DNA of 64,000 nt from Gerris lacustris (lineage: Eukaryota > Arthropoda > Insecta > Hemiptera > Gerridae). Below are positions 1-12,060 of the stretch, piece by piece. Each line of letters begins with the position of its first letter. Position 1 is the stretch's first letter. The stretch is from the NCBI GenBank assembly GCA_951217055.1, contig OX578277.1, positions 55,385,044 through 55,449,043 on the forward strand, given 5' to 3'. Below the pieces are notes generated by a model, which was not told the origin of the DNA, did not search any database, and saw only the letters and a list, made by a program, of their open reading frames with translations. Made by a program: the position numbers and the translations under genes.

Positions 1-300
1 GTATACCCTTCTTTTTGAGGGGGCCCCTGTAGCTCGAGTACGAGAGCAGTTAGCTTTCAATCATTGAAGTTAAGCTACATTGGGTGTGGTCAGTAGTTGG
101 ATGGGTGACTGCCACCTCTATACACAGCTCTGGGATGATTCCTGTACCAGGCCCCCTTAATGTCCACCCAGCCTTGTTAAAAACAAATTGGAAGCTGATC
201 AAAAAAATTAGTTCCACTAGGTTTTGGCCTGGAAAACCATTGTCAGCACTCTAATGTTGGTTTGAAAATAAATCAATCAAACGTTCAATAAATCAATCAA
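1..300 (+). repeat. 5S rRNA-derived sequence (5S pseudogene or SINE3-like head)
   Basis: Positions about 66-113 resemble the internal promoter half of 5S rRNA: GAAGTTAAGC (box A-like) followed by GGTCAGTAGTTGGATGGGTG (box C-like). The 5' half and the terminal stem (about 27-60 and 114-155) are poorly conserved. After the 5S-like part comes an AT-rich body and a tail of AATAAATCAATCAAA-type repeats, which is how 5S-headed SINEs end. I infer a SINE3-like retroposon or a 5S pseudogene rather than a working 5S gene. Confidence 0.5.
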
Positions 301-523
301 AAAATGCAAAGTTGAAGAATAAGGTAGAGGATTAGTTTAAATTCAATTTAAAAAAAAAAAAATTACAACTATTTGATTGTAGAAAAATAGTTTAAGTTGG
401 TAGAGAACAAATGTACAAAAACAATACACAGAAATTGTTTAGCCTTTATTAAAAATTATTTATATCATGTTAATGTTTACACCGGAAGTATAGTGGGGAG
501 TCTAAATGGTGTTTTATCAGAAT

Positions 524-634
524 CAGTGGTGGCGGTAAGGCTTTGGAGGCCACCCCGCAAACTTTTAGTGGGGGCCACTCTATCTCCCTTCCAGGGGGCC
601 CCCCCACACCGCGGGGCCCTTATTGCCGCCACGG
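524..634. mobile_element. hAT-like MITE, 111 bp, with 8-bp target duplication
   Basis: The left end reads CAGTGGTGGCGGTAAGG and the right end, reverse-complemented, CCGTGGCGGCAATAAGG. Both sides carry the same octamer ATCAGAAT (516-523 and 635-642). Eight-bp target duplication with CA-starting inverted ends is the hAT signature. The element is GC-rich against AT-rich surroundings and codes for nothing. Short open frames that cross it are chance. Confidence 0.8.
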
Positions 635-1184
635 ATCAGAATGAAGGTTGACGCCCGTCATACAGTTTATTTTCCCCAGGTTCCAGCCCTGCTCAAACGA
701 GCCTTCAATCTGCAGAGATCCATAACTACAAATCCTTGTTCATCGACATTCTCTCCCGCCTCCTATCACGTTTTGATGGTTAGGAGACCTTTTGGTACTA
801 GTACCCGTTTTGTTTTTGTTTGTGTAACGGTGTTGTGTCATATACATTTCTATGAATTAATAGCCATTAATTCCATAGGGCCATTTTTTCTTTTAACGCC
901 CATAGAACTTCGGCCGTTTTACTTTACCATATCTGTCGCCCATTGACAGATGCCTATGTGAAGTAATCGTCACATTACAACTTTCTCTTCCACAGATGTA
1001 TAATATATTTTCAGGGTCATCTGTTCTTCACGATTCACCTATTAGCCACCGACCAATATTATGTTTTTGTTGTTAATATTTCTTTAAAAAAGGTAAATTT
1101 TTCTTTTAATATATTATATAAATGTTAATTTAGACTTTCCTTGCCGAATTAAAGCTAATGACTTCAATCTCTTTACTTACAATT

Positions 1185-1578
1185 CAAGCTATGTCCCGCA
1201 GACGGACTTAGCCAACCATATATTCTTAAAAGGCACCAAAAGATTTACTTTTACTCAAAATTTCAGCTTGATGTTAGTCAAACACTTTTTTGCACACTAT
1301 AAGGTTTCTGAACCTGTTTTATTTTTTATACGTTTAAGATTACCCGTCTTAAGCCTAAATTTGGGTTTGGTTTGAGAGGCTTAAATAACCGAGATTTTTT
1401 TAAATAACAAAAGCTATGGAAAAATATTTTGAGGTGATCAAATAGAGGTAATAGTCCAGGAGATAGTGTACAAAAAAGTGTGTGACTAACATCAAGCTAG
1501 AATTTTGTTAATAATTTAATCTTTTGGTGCCTTATAAGAATATGTGGTCGGCTAAGTTCGTCTGCGGGACATAGCTTG
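1185..1578. mobile_element. Fold-back MITE with about 130-bp inverted arms
   Basis: The left arm (about 1185-1320) starts CAAGCTATGTCCCGCAGACG. The right arm (about 1450-1578) is its near-perfect reverse complement. Similarity continues through motifs such as GGCACCAAAAGATT and CTTGATGTTAGTCA. Only about 130 bp separate the arms. I could not define a target duplication, so the superfamily is open. A run of about 23 A follows at about 1599. Confidence 0.8.
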
Positions 1579-4500
1579 GCATTTAAAAAGAAAAGCATTA
1601 AAAAAAAAAAAAAAAAAAAAAATGGGGAAAGCGGCCATGTCCCACCAATTTCGGTAGTTTATTAAAGTAGTTTAATAAAATAAAAGTTGTTTTCTTAGAG
1701 TTAATTCTTTACATATTCTCCAGGTATCTTTTTCTTTCATAGCTCAAAATATTTCCCTAATTACTTTGCATTTGAACACTATTCAATGCACAGATTCATC
1801 TGAAGCAAGCTGTCATGAATCAAGCTTCAGAGCCGTATGCAACTACTGGTCTGATTATACTCATGCCATTATACTTTGTAAATCTGACAGCTCATATTGG
1901 CCAACCTATGTAAGGAACAAAATAAAACCACTAGGTGGTTATCTTAAGGTTATCCAGTTATATTTTTTGCCTAGTTGGCCCAACCTACTACCCGCCAAAA
2001 TCTCGAGCTCTCGTTGGCTCCCCTCCTGTTTTTTAATTTTCCTGTGCTGTCAGAATAACAGTGTATAGTGTTTTGTATTAGCTTGATCTTGGATAGCCCT
2101 GGAGAATCTTTTTGATTAAAGAATATGTATAGTTGATAAATACGCTCTGTTTGCCTTGATTCTTCAGTTGAATATGAATGAATCTTATAATATATGAAAG
2201 TAAATTGAATATTATTTATTTTCAGTAAAGTATAAATTTTGAGTCATGTGCTAAATATAATTGTAGGGGAGATAGGTTTAAGAAAAAAAAAAAGTTTTTC
2301 TCTTCTCTTTAATTAACACCTACATGCCAAAATAACCTTCACGGTCCAATATTAGTGAATTCACAAAGAATAATATAATTCTATATTACATTGCGAAACT
2401 AAGTATTAGGTTTTATTGACTAACCTATTTACTAAATTTACACAAATTATAATCCTTACTATGGCAGTATTTAGTTTTAAGCACTGGTTTAAACTAATTG
2501 ACAGTAATGTGCTTTTACATTCTCATACAAGCCTTATAACTGACCAATATTTTAAATATAATCTATCCATCCGGCCTTCTTTTAAAACCTTTAAACTTTA
2601 AATAGTAACAATAAGTATTAACCCTTGTAAAATAAATAAATAAAACCAAATCATATTTTTCTTTTTTTAAATTAACAACAATAAATCAACAAAAATCATT
2701 CTATTCTAAAAACATTCAACTATTACAATGGGCTGTAATTTCTTACAATTAAAGCAATATTCTCTGAAATATATATTTAAAGTATACACATTATAACTTA
2801 TTTTATTGATAAAAGAAGTGTTTCTTCACCAGTTAAGTTCACTTATAAATGAAATATCCTAATTTCGAACACATGTTTAACCCTTAGAGAGCAGCAGATG
2901 GTGTTCAATAGAAATTTGTCAATCAGGCAAAATAAAAATCAGGTTTTAAAATCAGGCTTAACAAAAGAGTAATATTACTACATCAAATAAAACTAAAAGG
3001 AATTATAAAAATAACTTTTTGTGCACATCAAACATTTTAAAACCAAACTTAACAAAAATAGATTATTTTTCTTTTATATGTAAACAACAAATTTATTATA
3101 TTTTATAATCAGGTTTTGACAAATAATAAGTAAAATATTTTTTAAAAAAAGCTTTCATTAGCTTTTTAAATAAAACTATTTTTTTATCAAATATTTGTAA
3201 CAAGAATTTTTAAAAACATAATTGTTTAGTTGTTATGGACATATGTTTAAGCATAATTAAGGGCCATTTATTCTACAATTAAAAAATATTTAATTTGCTC
3301 TTTTATTTAATGTAAATTGCCTGTGTACGGAATGTGAAGTATACTATATAATATTGTCTCATATTAATTTTTAACAAAAGTTTCAACAAAACAACCTGAA
3401 GACATTCAAATAATTCTTCAAATGTGGATATTTTTATCTACAATTTAGTTGATAGGTCCATTTTTTTAAAAAAAGTAATATTTCTATTAATTTTCCCTGC
3501 TTATATTTTGATTAAATTTATATAAAATAAATTGCTGTTTCTTTTTTTTAAAGATATTTTTAATTTAAAACAACAGCAAGAAAAAAATGCATGTTGATTA
3601 TAATTTTCTTTGATTTTTAAGTGAAAATATAAGGGAGTCTTCTCCCTTATATTGAATAATACAGGTTCTTACCTGTAAGCTCATCACTCATCAGTATTCA
3701 CAATTATTCTGAAAAACAAGGTTTTAAGCAATGGACTCCAGGGAATAAGTTCACATTAATTACGAAACGGCATCAACATTTAGCACATTCTGTATAAATA
3801 CCTAGAATAAACACTAATTTATTTTTTTTGATAATATTTCTTTTTGCTATATTTTTACATTAGACTATTAGAAATATTTAATAGAGAGTGTAAAATAACA
3901 TTTATTATTCATTAAATAAAAAAAAAAAAAGGATTTTACGAAGAAATAAATAAATGGCTCTTAATTTAACTGAGCAGAGCAAACTTAAAATATAATAAAT
4001 TAAATTTATTCACAATAATTTAACAAAAAAAAAAAAATTATATTCCATATACTTATGTATAAATACAAATTATTATAATTTTTTATTTATTTTTAATTTT
4101 TTACAGGAATGAGGTATGAATTTTTATATTTCCCATTCAGAGGAGTGAATAAACTAACAACACTCAACTAGAACACTACGACTCTTGGGACTAAATAATA
4201 ATATGAAACATTCTAAGACTAGACATAGTATACTAACTAGGTGGTTAATTCCTGAAATAATGGAATTGTAATCCTAAAAATTATTATTAATTTCATAAGT
4301 TAGATTATAATAATTTTATTACTAAGGGCAGCACTAATGAATTACTCATTTACAATCAATGAATTAGCATCAATCAATTTAAATTGGCCATATCAGTTTA
4401 AGACACCAAGGGAATAATACATTTTTGTAATTGAGTTCTTGCACCTAAAAAATTACATTCAAAAATATTAACATAAACAGAGGTTTAAACACATCCCCGT

Positions 4501-5731
4501 GGAGCTACCCCTCAGTAAAATCTGCATAGTTTGTAATGTAAACTGAATACAGAAACTACAAAGCCACGATCTATATAATTAATTTCTTTCATAATGGTAA
4601 TCAATTATAAATGGAATAATTATTTACAGCCATTAAATTAGAAAGATGTCTATCTCAGTCAAATTAAGTAATATTATATTACTTAATTTATGTTATGTTA
4701 ATTTATTATGTTCTCTGACGGCCTGTATTTATGTAAGATTCAAGGTCAAAGTTAAAAAACCCGCTTAGCAATCTTTCTGGGAAATTTCTGAAATGGCTGA
4801 ATAAAATTTTGTTTTTGATAGCTTAAATTTTCGGTAAAATGTGCTCTCAAATATGTACTTTCAGACTGCTAACAAAAAAATATTTGTTTGGAACTGAAAC
4901 GTGTTTTTTCAGCTATTTGGTTTTGTTTAATTGCAATTATTTTTATAACTGACCTGAGAATGAAAATTTCCTATGAAACAAAAGATCTCAGTTGTGATGT
5001 TAGATTTTTTTTTTTTAAATATATACTTATTTCAGTGATTACATTAACCAGAACTGTACAAGCAGCCACCAAAAGCGGCACACCACAGTTAACAAAGGGA
5101 AAATTTCAGAAGTAAATTGTAAAATGTTGATATTTGGCAGAGTGTTACAATTACTTTTAAATTTGTTGGTAACTCTAATGGTTTTTGAGATATTTGCATT
5201 ATTTGTGATTTTTCTATGGACCAGTACCAATCTTGGTCATCCACAATTTTTGTTTTGTTTTTTTGTTTTTTTGGGGGGGGGGGGGGGGGGGGGGGGTGTA
5301 GAGAGAAGGTAGGGTGTAGTTCCGGCACCTCAGTTTCTAGAAATCGAGTACTGCATATAAGTATATTGTTTAATTGCTTCCTTCATAGACACAATACATG
5401 TCACAAAGCTGGCAATAACACTTTTGAGGCTAATAGCATGATTTATCAAGATCATTATATTTTAAACAGTTTAATATTGAACACAAAAAAACATTTACCA
5501 TTCATAAATAACGCTATAGATTTATATACATCACAAAAAACTCTTTTTTTTTTTTTTTTAACTAAAGGGATTCTTTAATGCTAATGTTTAATTTGTCATC
5601 ATTATTGGTATCTGTGGGCTACAATTTGATGTGATGATGAGCCAATAAAATTGATTGTATATTTATAAAATATTGAGAAGTAAAACACCTGTTTTATACA
5701 AAATATAGTATTCTCATAGAACAGAATTATC
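1579..5731. other. AT-rich stretch without a recognisable gene
   Basis: Open frames here are short, low-complexity and lack family resemblance. Notable items are a 12-bp perfect hairpin at 3626-3653 and a run of 24 G at 5273-5296. The right part probably overlaps the 3' flank of the carrier gene on the minus strand, whose candidate polyadenylation signal lies at 5732-5737. Confidence 0.5.
3626..3653. repeat. Perfect 12-bp hairpin, 4-nt loop
   Basis: AATATAAGGGAG, loop TCTT, then CTCCCTTATATT. No gene is visible next to it. It could be a small palindrome by chance or part of an old element. Confidence 0.5.
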
Positions 5732-5737
5732 TTTATT
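5732..5737 (-). promoter_or_regulatory. Candidate polyadenylation signal of the carrier gene
   Basis: AATAAA on the minus strand, about 165 bp beyond the stop codon of the SLC25A51-like gene. AT-rich sequence makes chance hexamers common, so this is only a candidate. Confidence 0.35.
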
Positions 5738-5901
5738 TATACAAATAAAATCTTTCGTTCTCAAAGTAATTACAGAATAATTTTAAAGTTTAGATAGATC
5801 ATTTCTTTTAAAATTATTTTTTAACCATTCAATAGCTTATTCTCCTTGGGTTTCCTTCCTATCCTAAACTTTAAATAAGTATTCAGGAAATATTGTTAAA
5901 C

Positions 5902-7672
5902 TTAAGCTATAAATCTCTTAATAGCTTCATAAGCTACATTGATGACACCCCAGCTGATACATGATCGAGTATAGTTGAGATGAACACCCCTAAAGAATCC
6001 TCGAATAGATTGTCGCTCACTATAAATTTCTTGAACAGCTGTTGGGATGGATTGAAAAGGACCACCTATTCTACTTTGCATATGAACCTTTAAAACGTTA
6101 CAAGGATAGAATACAGTGGAACAAAGAGCTCCTGTTAAAGCACCTATACAAAATTGTTTGGCCATTTTACCTGGTAGAGTATGAGGTTCAGGTATACGAA
6201 CTTGAGCTTCGTCTCTAAGAAGAAAAAACATTGCATTTGACGGACCATTACGAAATAAAATAGGGACAAGACCTCTGTAAAGTTCAGCAAGTCCTTGACG
6301 TTTTAACATGAATTCCATAGCATGACGCATATTGACTAACTCTCTGTGATACTTTTCGTGCTGTAATAACGTTTGTGTCCTTTCAAATGGTACTAAAACA
6401 CTTTCAAAAGTCCCGGCTGAAATGGCAGCAACAACTTTTGCCCAGAAAAGAGGAACCCCATTTTCAACAAGGGGATGTCGACATTTGTCATACATGCCAA
6501 ACATAATAGACAGGGAGATAGATTTTTGCATTAGAGGAGGTAAAACTCCTCTATACAAATGGGTCAGCCCTTCCTTAGCAATCTGTTCAGTCGCATTTGC
6601 TATACTCACATTGTGAAGCATCTAAAAGCAACAAAAGAAGGAAAAATAATTAAAATGCATAAAAGACTTTGATTATATCTCTTAATAATTGATTATATAA
6701 CTGATATAATTGAATAGTGCAATGGCCTGAGGAGGGCTTGGGTCTGTCAAAGGGCTCAAACAACTATATATGTAACAGATGTCATGGAGTTAGCAAGTAA
6801 CTCTGACAGCTATTGAAACAACCTTATAATTGACACGTAACCGGATAGAAAGAGGATTACTTGTGTGAATTATTGTATTTATACACCCACTGCCCACTAT
6901 TCACTGAAGCTTGTCGGTGCATCACCAAATGGCTGAACAGTCAAGAGTAGGCATAGGCTAGTAGGTATTTCTATATGAACTTTATAAACCCTATAAATTG
7001 TCATTTGTAACCTATTGATCACAGCTTTTACTAAAATATATCTTAAATGGCTTATGATAACCAAAACCTTTATTGAGATAAATTTACTTCCATTAATTCC
7101 CACTTAATTATTATTTCCACTCAATAAACTTGAAGGGTTAAAGTAAATTATCAGGCATCACTTATAATAACTATTTTTCTACTACTTTTATAATTCCAAA
7201 TATGTATCCTTATACCTAACTTAAAGGTCACAGGATTTTCGCCTTTATGAGACATTACACTTTTTAGTAAGCTTTATTAAAAAATGTATTTAATTAAAAT
7301 TTAATTTTGCTGCCTACAAGTGTAAAAAAGAGATATTACTGTTGGTTTTAAAGGAATTCTATGGCGAAATAAACCAAATTATTTTCATAACTCCCTTTGA
7401 CAGACTATGCTAAATTTAATATAAACTAAGTAACTGCTAATTAAACCTTTTTTTGTAGATGGTAATACTAATAATGGTAAAGTTAATAATAATTAGCAGA
7501 AAATACTTAAAGGACTAAAAATAAAAGTATGAGCATATTCACTTACTTGTCTAAATATTATTTTATTTAAGGGAAACGTAATGAGAATATTGACGACTGC
7601 TGAGCCCCATCCGCAAATAAACTCTTTGTTCCTTCTGATGAAAGGATCTCTCGCCATCTTTCCTTGAGCCAT
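5902..7672 (-). CDS. SLC25A51: Mitochondrial carrier, SLC25A51 (NAD+ transporter) type; two exons
   Basis: Exon 1 is 7547-7672 (42 codons, ATG at 7672) and ends before donor GTAAGT. Exon 2 is 5902-6621 (239 codons plus stop), entered through a pyrimidine-rich acceptor. The joined protein has 281 residues, close to human SLC25A51 (297). Three carrier repeats are visible. Their signature helices are FPLNKIIF (Pro about 34), VPFERTQ (Pro about 120) and YPCNVLK (Pro about 215), with the same departures from the PX[DE]XX[KR] rule as SLC25A51. LYRGVLPPLMQK and YRGLVPILFRNG are also characteristic of this subfamily. In mammals this protein imports NAD+ into the mitochondrial matrix across the inner membrane, so that role is inferred here. 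The 5'UTR may extend upstream with a further exon. The coding frame has no stop or shift. Confidence 0.93.
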
Positions 7673-9400
7673 TTATTCCTAATTTTATAGTAGGAACTGT
7701 TCTCACTTAAATCAATCAAAAAGAAATTAAAATAATTTTAATAGTAAACTGATTTTAATGTATGAAAAGGTTTGCAAACAAAAGATACATGAGATTCTTA
7801 AAGGTAAGAGCAAAATTCAATATGGATACATACCTAATCTCCATTTAAAACTTTAACCTAGGTATTTTGCTGTATCGTATTGTCTACGAGGCTTCAAGTG
7901 TACTTCAACCAAATTTCCTACAAAGGTGTATTTGTTAAAAGGAGACATATTTAAAACACCTACAAATTGTATTTAAAATAAAATTGTGAAACCTCCTTGA
8001 AACAATAACCTGAGCTGATAAAAAAATTGATAAAACTCAGGGTGTGTTATATAAATACCCCTAGATAAAATAATATATATTTAAACATGACAAGTTCGGC
8101 TCGTTCATTTGTAAATTTTTTAAATGTGTACCCAAAATTATTTAATAAAACAAATTGCAATTAACTTAAACAAATTAATGTAATAACAATAATTTAAATT
8201 TAGTATATGAGGTTGGCTGCAGTGTATTTGCAACGTGAACACCTGTTGTTTATCTTGTCAAAATTGTGTTCTTGTTTTTTTGAAAACAAGAACACAATTT
8301 TAAATGTTCGATTACGTGGCTGAGAAAGTTACTTTCTTTTTTTCTACATCTTTTATAATTTTGCTTAGAGTTTAAGGTAATTTTTTCAGGATTTATTAAT
8401 TTATTATTAGTCTGTTATTATCCTTATCGAACCCCGATTACAGTTTAACTTCGTGTAATTGTTTTTAACAATATTTATTTTGTGTTTTGATGGTGTTTTT
8501 ACAAAAAATATGACAGGCAATTTGTTAATGCATATGGAGCTTATTTATTATATTTGCTTATTTATTACGCATTGGTTGTTTTCGTTAACAATATTTTACA
8601 TTGAACTATAATATCTTCATGCATTTTCTTTCCTTTTAATGAAAGCATTATTGTTAAAAGGCGTAAAGAACTATTACATGTTTTCGTCTGATCTAAATAT
8701 GTCTTAATTTACAATTTTTTTGTTGTTGTAAAAAAAGCTTTTTTCTGTATTACTTTCAACAACAAATGTCATCTTGTCAGTATATTATTTGTTCTTATTT
8801 ACTACATGACCTATCTTTTTCTTAATTCAGTATATTGAAATATCGGTAAAACTGAGATATACGGTGCTGTGAGGGGAAGAGGTTAGAAAAGTGTGCAGGC
8901 CTTACTGGAATGTATTATTTTGACAAAGGGGTATCAACTCTCCTATGTACAAATCATACATATATAATCACTTAAATATATAAATCATACAAATATACTG
9001 TTTGACAGAGGAGTATATTCTCTTAAGTGTACAAATATAACGAAATAGTGCCGCCTAGCGATTCTCGGCCGCACCGTCTTCTTCAGTTTAGCCGAAATAT
9101 CTTTTACGAGTTGTATGAGAATTAGGTTATTTGACCTTATATAGTTAATTCTGAAAATTAAATGAATATAGGATTTTTGTCTTCTGATTCGTTAAGCATT
9201 TCTTTAACAGGCTGCTCGTAAAAAGCATGTGAGTGATCTGCCTAATATCTTAGCCACATTCCTAGTATAGAAAGCTTTTAATTTAATCAAACATTCTTAG
9301 TGTTTTTTAATTCCTTCGTTTTATACTCACACAATCTCAGATGTAACTCTTCTGGAAGATCTAGGCTTATTAGAAAATGGGAACTGTTCACTCAAACAGT
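7673..9400. other. Upstream region of the carrier gene; no gene seen
   Basis: AT-rich sequence upstream of the SLC25A51-like start codon. It holds a perfect 19-bp hairpin (8260-8301) and no convincing coding exon on either strand. The first, non-coding exon of the small membrane protein gene further right could lie here, but I cannot place it. Confidence 0.4.
8260..8301. repeat. Perfect 19-bp hairpin with 4-nt loop
   Basis: Left arm AAAATTGTGTTCTTGTTTT (8260-8278), loop TTTG, right arm the exact reverse complement (8283-8301). No mismatches. It lies about 590 bp upstream of the carrier start codon. Inverted pairing this exact in AT-rich DNA suggests a recent palindrome, the tip of a fold-back element, or a transcribed hairpin. 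Confidence 0.8.
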
Positions 9401-10291
9401 CAGGGCCGTTTCTACTAATAGGCAAGACTAGGCGGCTGCCTAGGGCGGCAACATTATAGGGGCGGCAAAAGGAAGGGGAAAAATGTATGTTAATGCGAAA
9501 AAATTAGTAAATTAGGAGAAATAAAAATAAATAGAGGAAAAATTAAAACATCGAATTGTTTTCAAATGCACACCAAACAAAAAATTACTTAATAGATTTT
9601 ACTTCGACTAAATAAAATCAAGTGGAGAAAAATTAAGGACTCTTTTGGTTGAAAATGGGCCAAAAAAATGTGAGAAGAAAATTTCCTTTTGATAAAAAAC
9701 TAAATAAATAAATTGCTTTCAGCCTACATTATAAAAGAAAACTTCCAAATGGAGAAGAAGTTTCCCGCGAATACCTCCTGTATGCTGTATCAACCGATTA
9801 GTTTTATGTTTTTACTTACATAGAATGTGCTACGATTGGAAAATCCTAAAAGCGATTCTATCTTCACTCGATAAGATTGTGGAACATATTAACAACTTCA
9901 TTAAATTACTGGAGGGGCCTGTATACAAGCCTAAAATAAAATGCAACTATCGATTATATAAATATTGTGTTAATATAAAAAGCTTAAAGAATGAGAAAAG
10001 TATATACTGGCATCAGATCTTAGACCGTGTAATAACAGTTGTTCTAGGTGAACAAAATTTGGCCTTCCCTGGCAGCAGTATTAAACTCACGATAATGGAA
10101 ATTTTCTTAAAATTGTAGAATTTCTCGCCTTTTCATAACCATTTTAGTCTCCCATTAAAACCATTTTCTTCTTAGAAAATGGTTTTCCTAATTTGTTCGT
10201 ATAGTTTTACGAAGAGCTAAAGAAGGGGGGGGGGGGGGGGGGCATTTTCCGATTCTCGCCTAGGGTGGCAAAACACCTAGAAACGGCCCTG
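9401..10291 (+). mobile_element. hAT element, 891 bp, internally deleted
   Basis: The terminal inverted repeat CAGGGCCGTTTCTA is exact at both ends, and both sides carry the target octamer CAAACAGT (9393-9400 and 10292-10299). Sub-terminal sequence includes CCTAGGGCGGCAA-like stretches and a run of 18 G at 10225-10242. It encloses a short transposase remnant on the plus strand, so it is a deletion derivative of an autonomous hAT. Confidence 0.9.
9825..10118 (+). pseudogene. hAT transposase fragment (ZMYM1-like / DUF4371 type)
   Basis: A 97-residue open frame lies inside the 9401-10291 hAT element. Its C-terminal part, with ILDRVITVV then QNLAFPGSS and IFLKL, resembles the stretch of hAT transposases of the ZMYM1/DUF4371 group that usually reads as a D-R-I-V-I helix followed by Q-N-L-A-F-R-G and N-F-L-x-L. 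The DNA-binding zinc finger and the catalytic DDE and dimerisation regions are absent, so it cannot encode a working transposase. Confidence 0.6.
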
Positions 10292-10530
10292 CAAACAGTG
10301 GTCCTCAAACCTTTTTTATAGCGTAATAATAATGTTGTTAGTGCTTGCTTAAGAGTCAATAAGGTCTGTAAATTATGATCTAATGTTACCTATGTGATTC
10401 AAAGCTAATTTTTATTTCGTCTTTAAATTGTGTTACTTGCTATGTTTACTAAGTTAATACCATTTCTATTCCCCTATTATGAAAAAAAAATCTTGTTATT
10501 AAAGTTTTATAATTTAGAATATCTGTTTAA

Positions 10531-11111
10531 CCCTTAGTGGCTCGGCTATAGTGGGCAAACAATGGCGTACTTTATGCACCAATTTATTTTTCAAACCATA
10601 AATAGATCAAATGGTCAAATCCAGATTATTTAGATTGCCTTTTGGAAATGTTGAACTAAAAAGTCAATTAATGTATTACATATTTATTTCTCAGTGACAT
10701 ATTTAATTATAAAAAAATAAAAATAACTTTAAAAAACCAGTAATTACTCCTTCTGCATTCTGACTTAGTATCTGGCTTTCAACCTTAATTAATTATTATT
10801 AGTTGTCAAAGTCCTAAGATAACTCCTCACAACCATCATCCTAATCTGAAAACTCATGCAAAACTGAAAAATTTTGATCAGAAGGCATAATTTCTCTACC
10901 GGACATGGTGTCACGGCGAACCAAGGCAAATATACACGGCAAAATTATGCAGAACGAAGCAATAATAAAAGCAGACTGTTTTGTCCTTTTCGTGGTCACT
11001 AGTGGTAGGGTATAGTGAGGGTTTATTATTCTCGCATCGTGAATCTGTGATTTACAGAAACTTTTTTACTTGTGGCGCACTCTATGCGCCACCAGCCCAT
11101 GTCTCTAAGGG
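10531..11111 (-). mobile_element. piggyBac-like remnant
   Basis: The left end is CCCTTAGTGG directly after TTAA (10527-10530). The right end, reverse-complemented, is CCCTTAGAGA, next to CTAA (one change from TTAA). CCCTTAG-type ends and TTAA targets are typical of piggyBac. Inside, on the minus strand, is a broken transposase start, which supports the call. Confidence 0.65.
10797..10906 (-). pseudogene. piggyBac transposase N-terminal remnant
   Basis: From ATG at 10906 the frame reads about 21 residues, then shows in-frame stops within an acidic Asp/Glu-rich stretch like the N-terminus of piggyBac transposases (SD, DDGCEELS). No catalytic domain remains. The identification depends on position within the TTAA-flanked element and on acidic composition, not on a diagnostic motif. 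Confidence 0.4.
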
Positions 11112-11539
11112 CTAAATAACAAATAAATTCATATCCATCTAAAAACATATTCGCTTTTTCAAAAACATATTCAAAACTTTGGTCCTAGCGAAAATACCCT
11201 CTATACACAATTAAAGAAGACAACACTTCCTACCAAAAAAAACCTATTATTTTTTTGTAGGATTAATTATTTCGAAGATACCAGGCAGACAAAATTACGA
11301 TTTATCAAAAATTATTATCATGGTTTCTCTGGAGCGATTGGACCTTTGACCATGTAATTATGTAGGTAGTTTCCTCTTATCTTCTTAGTACGCATTAAAA
11401 AGTCTTTTTATGATCCACCATCTTGATTCGAAGTGGTTGGCTATTTATTTTCAGAATTTGACATGATGATATCTCCGGAACCAGTTACACTAAAAGCTTG
11501 ACTTTTAGAACTAACTTCAAAGGATCAGTCTGGACTCAA

Positions 11540-11715
11540 TTCCCCCTCTTTCTCTTATAGATAGACATACATATCTAGAAAACAAGTATTGTCATAGCTT
11601 GAGAATTCAATTTTAATAGATTTACATGTTTTGAGGGCCCGAGTCCAAAATAGTGTTTTTTTTTTTTTAAAAAAAGTCTGCCTGTTGTCTGTGCACAAGC
11701 ACAAGTTGTATTGGA
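11540..11715 (-). repeat. Fragment of the ACTTTCTC MITE family (reverse orientation)
   Basis: Read on the minus strand it carries GTGCACAGACAACAGGCAGA, then GGACTCGG, CCTCAAAACATGTAAATC and CAATACTT. These are the same words in the same order as the 3' third of the copies at 15.1-16.7 kb. The 5' part of the repeat is missing. Confidence 0.6.
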
Positions 11716-12017
11716 CAGATTTTTTTACTCTACCCCTATTTCCCCCCTTAAGGTTCAAATTTCATAAAATCCCTTCTTAGCATTTATCAATATTATTTTA
11801 GAAATTATACCAAATACAATGATTTAATTTTAGCTTTTTAAAGAAGTGGTAAAACTTATGTTAGTGAGGGGTATGGAATCAAATCCCTATATGGCCCTCT
11901 TAAATACAAATGGATGAATGAAAATTCAAAGCTAAATTTCAAATTTTAAGGTTTAGTGTAATCCGTTTCGGAGATATTGTTATGTCCAATTCTGCATTTA
12001 AATAGCCCCCATCTATA

Positions 12018-12060
12018 TTTCCAGTATAGCGCTCTACCAACTGAGCTACACTGGAGAATA
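12018..12060 (-). repeat. tRNA-like 5' half (SINE head or tRNA pseudogene)
   Basis: On the minus strand TAGCTCAGTTGGTAGAGCGC is a textbook tRNA D-arm and A-box, followed by a plausible anticodon stem-loop (CTATA, 7-nt loop, TATAG). The variable and T arms that should follow do not form, and box B is not recognisable. It is a tRNA-derived SINE head or a broken tRNA, not a working gene. Confidence 0.6.

Noticed and set aside
1766..2068. 100-residue plus-strand frame
   Set aside because: Cys/Ser-rich but without recognisable domain; no splice or poly-A context; length is within chance for this sequence.
5216..5578. 120-residue frame crossing the poly-G tract
   Set aside because: Most of it is translated homopolymer and low-complexity DNA; no family resemblance, no splice context.
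12018..12060. Functional tRNA gene
   Set aside because: Only the D arm and anticodon arm form; no T arm or box B where required.
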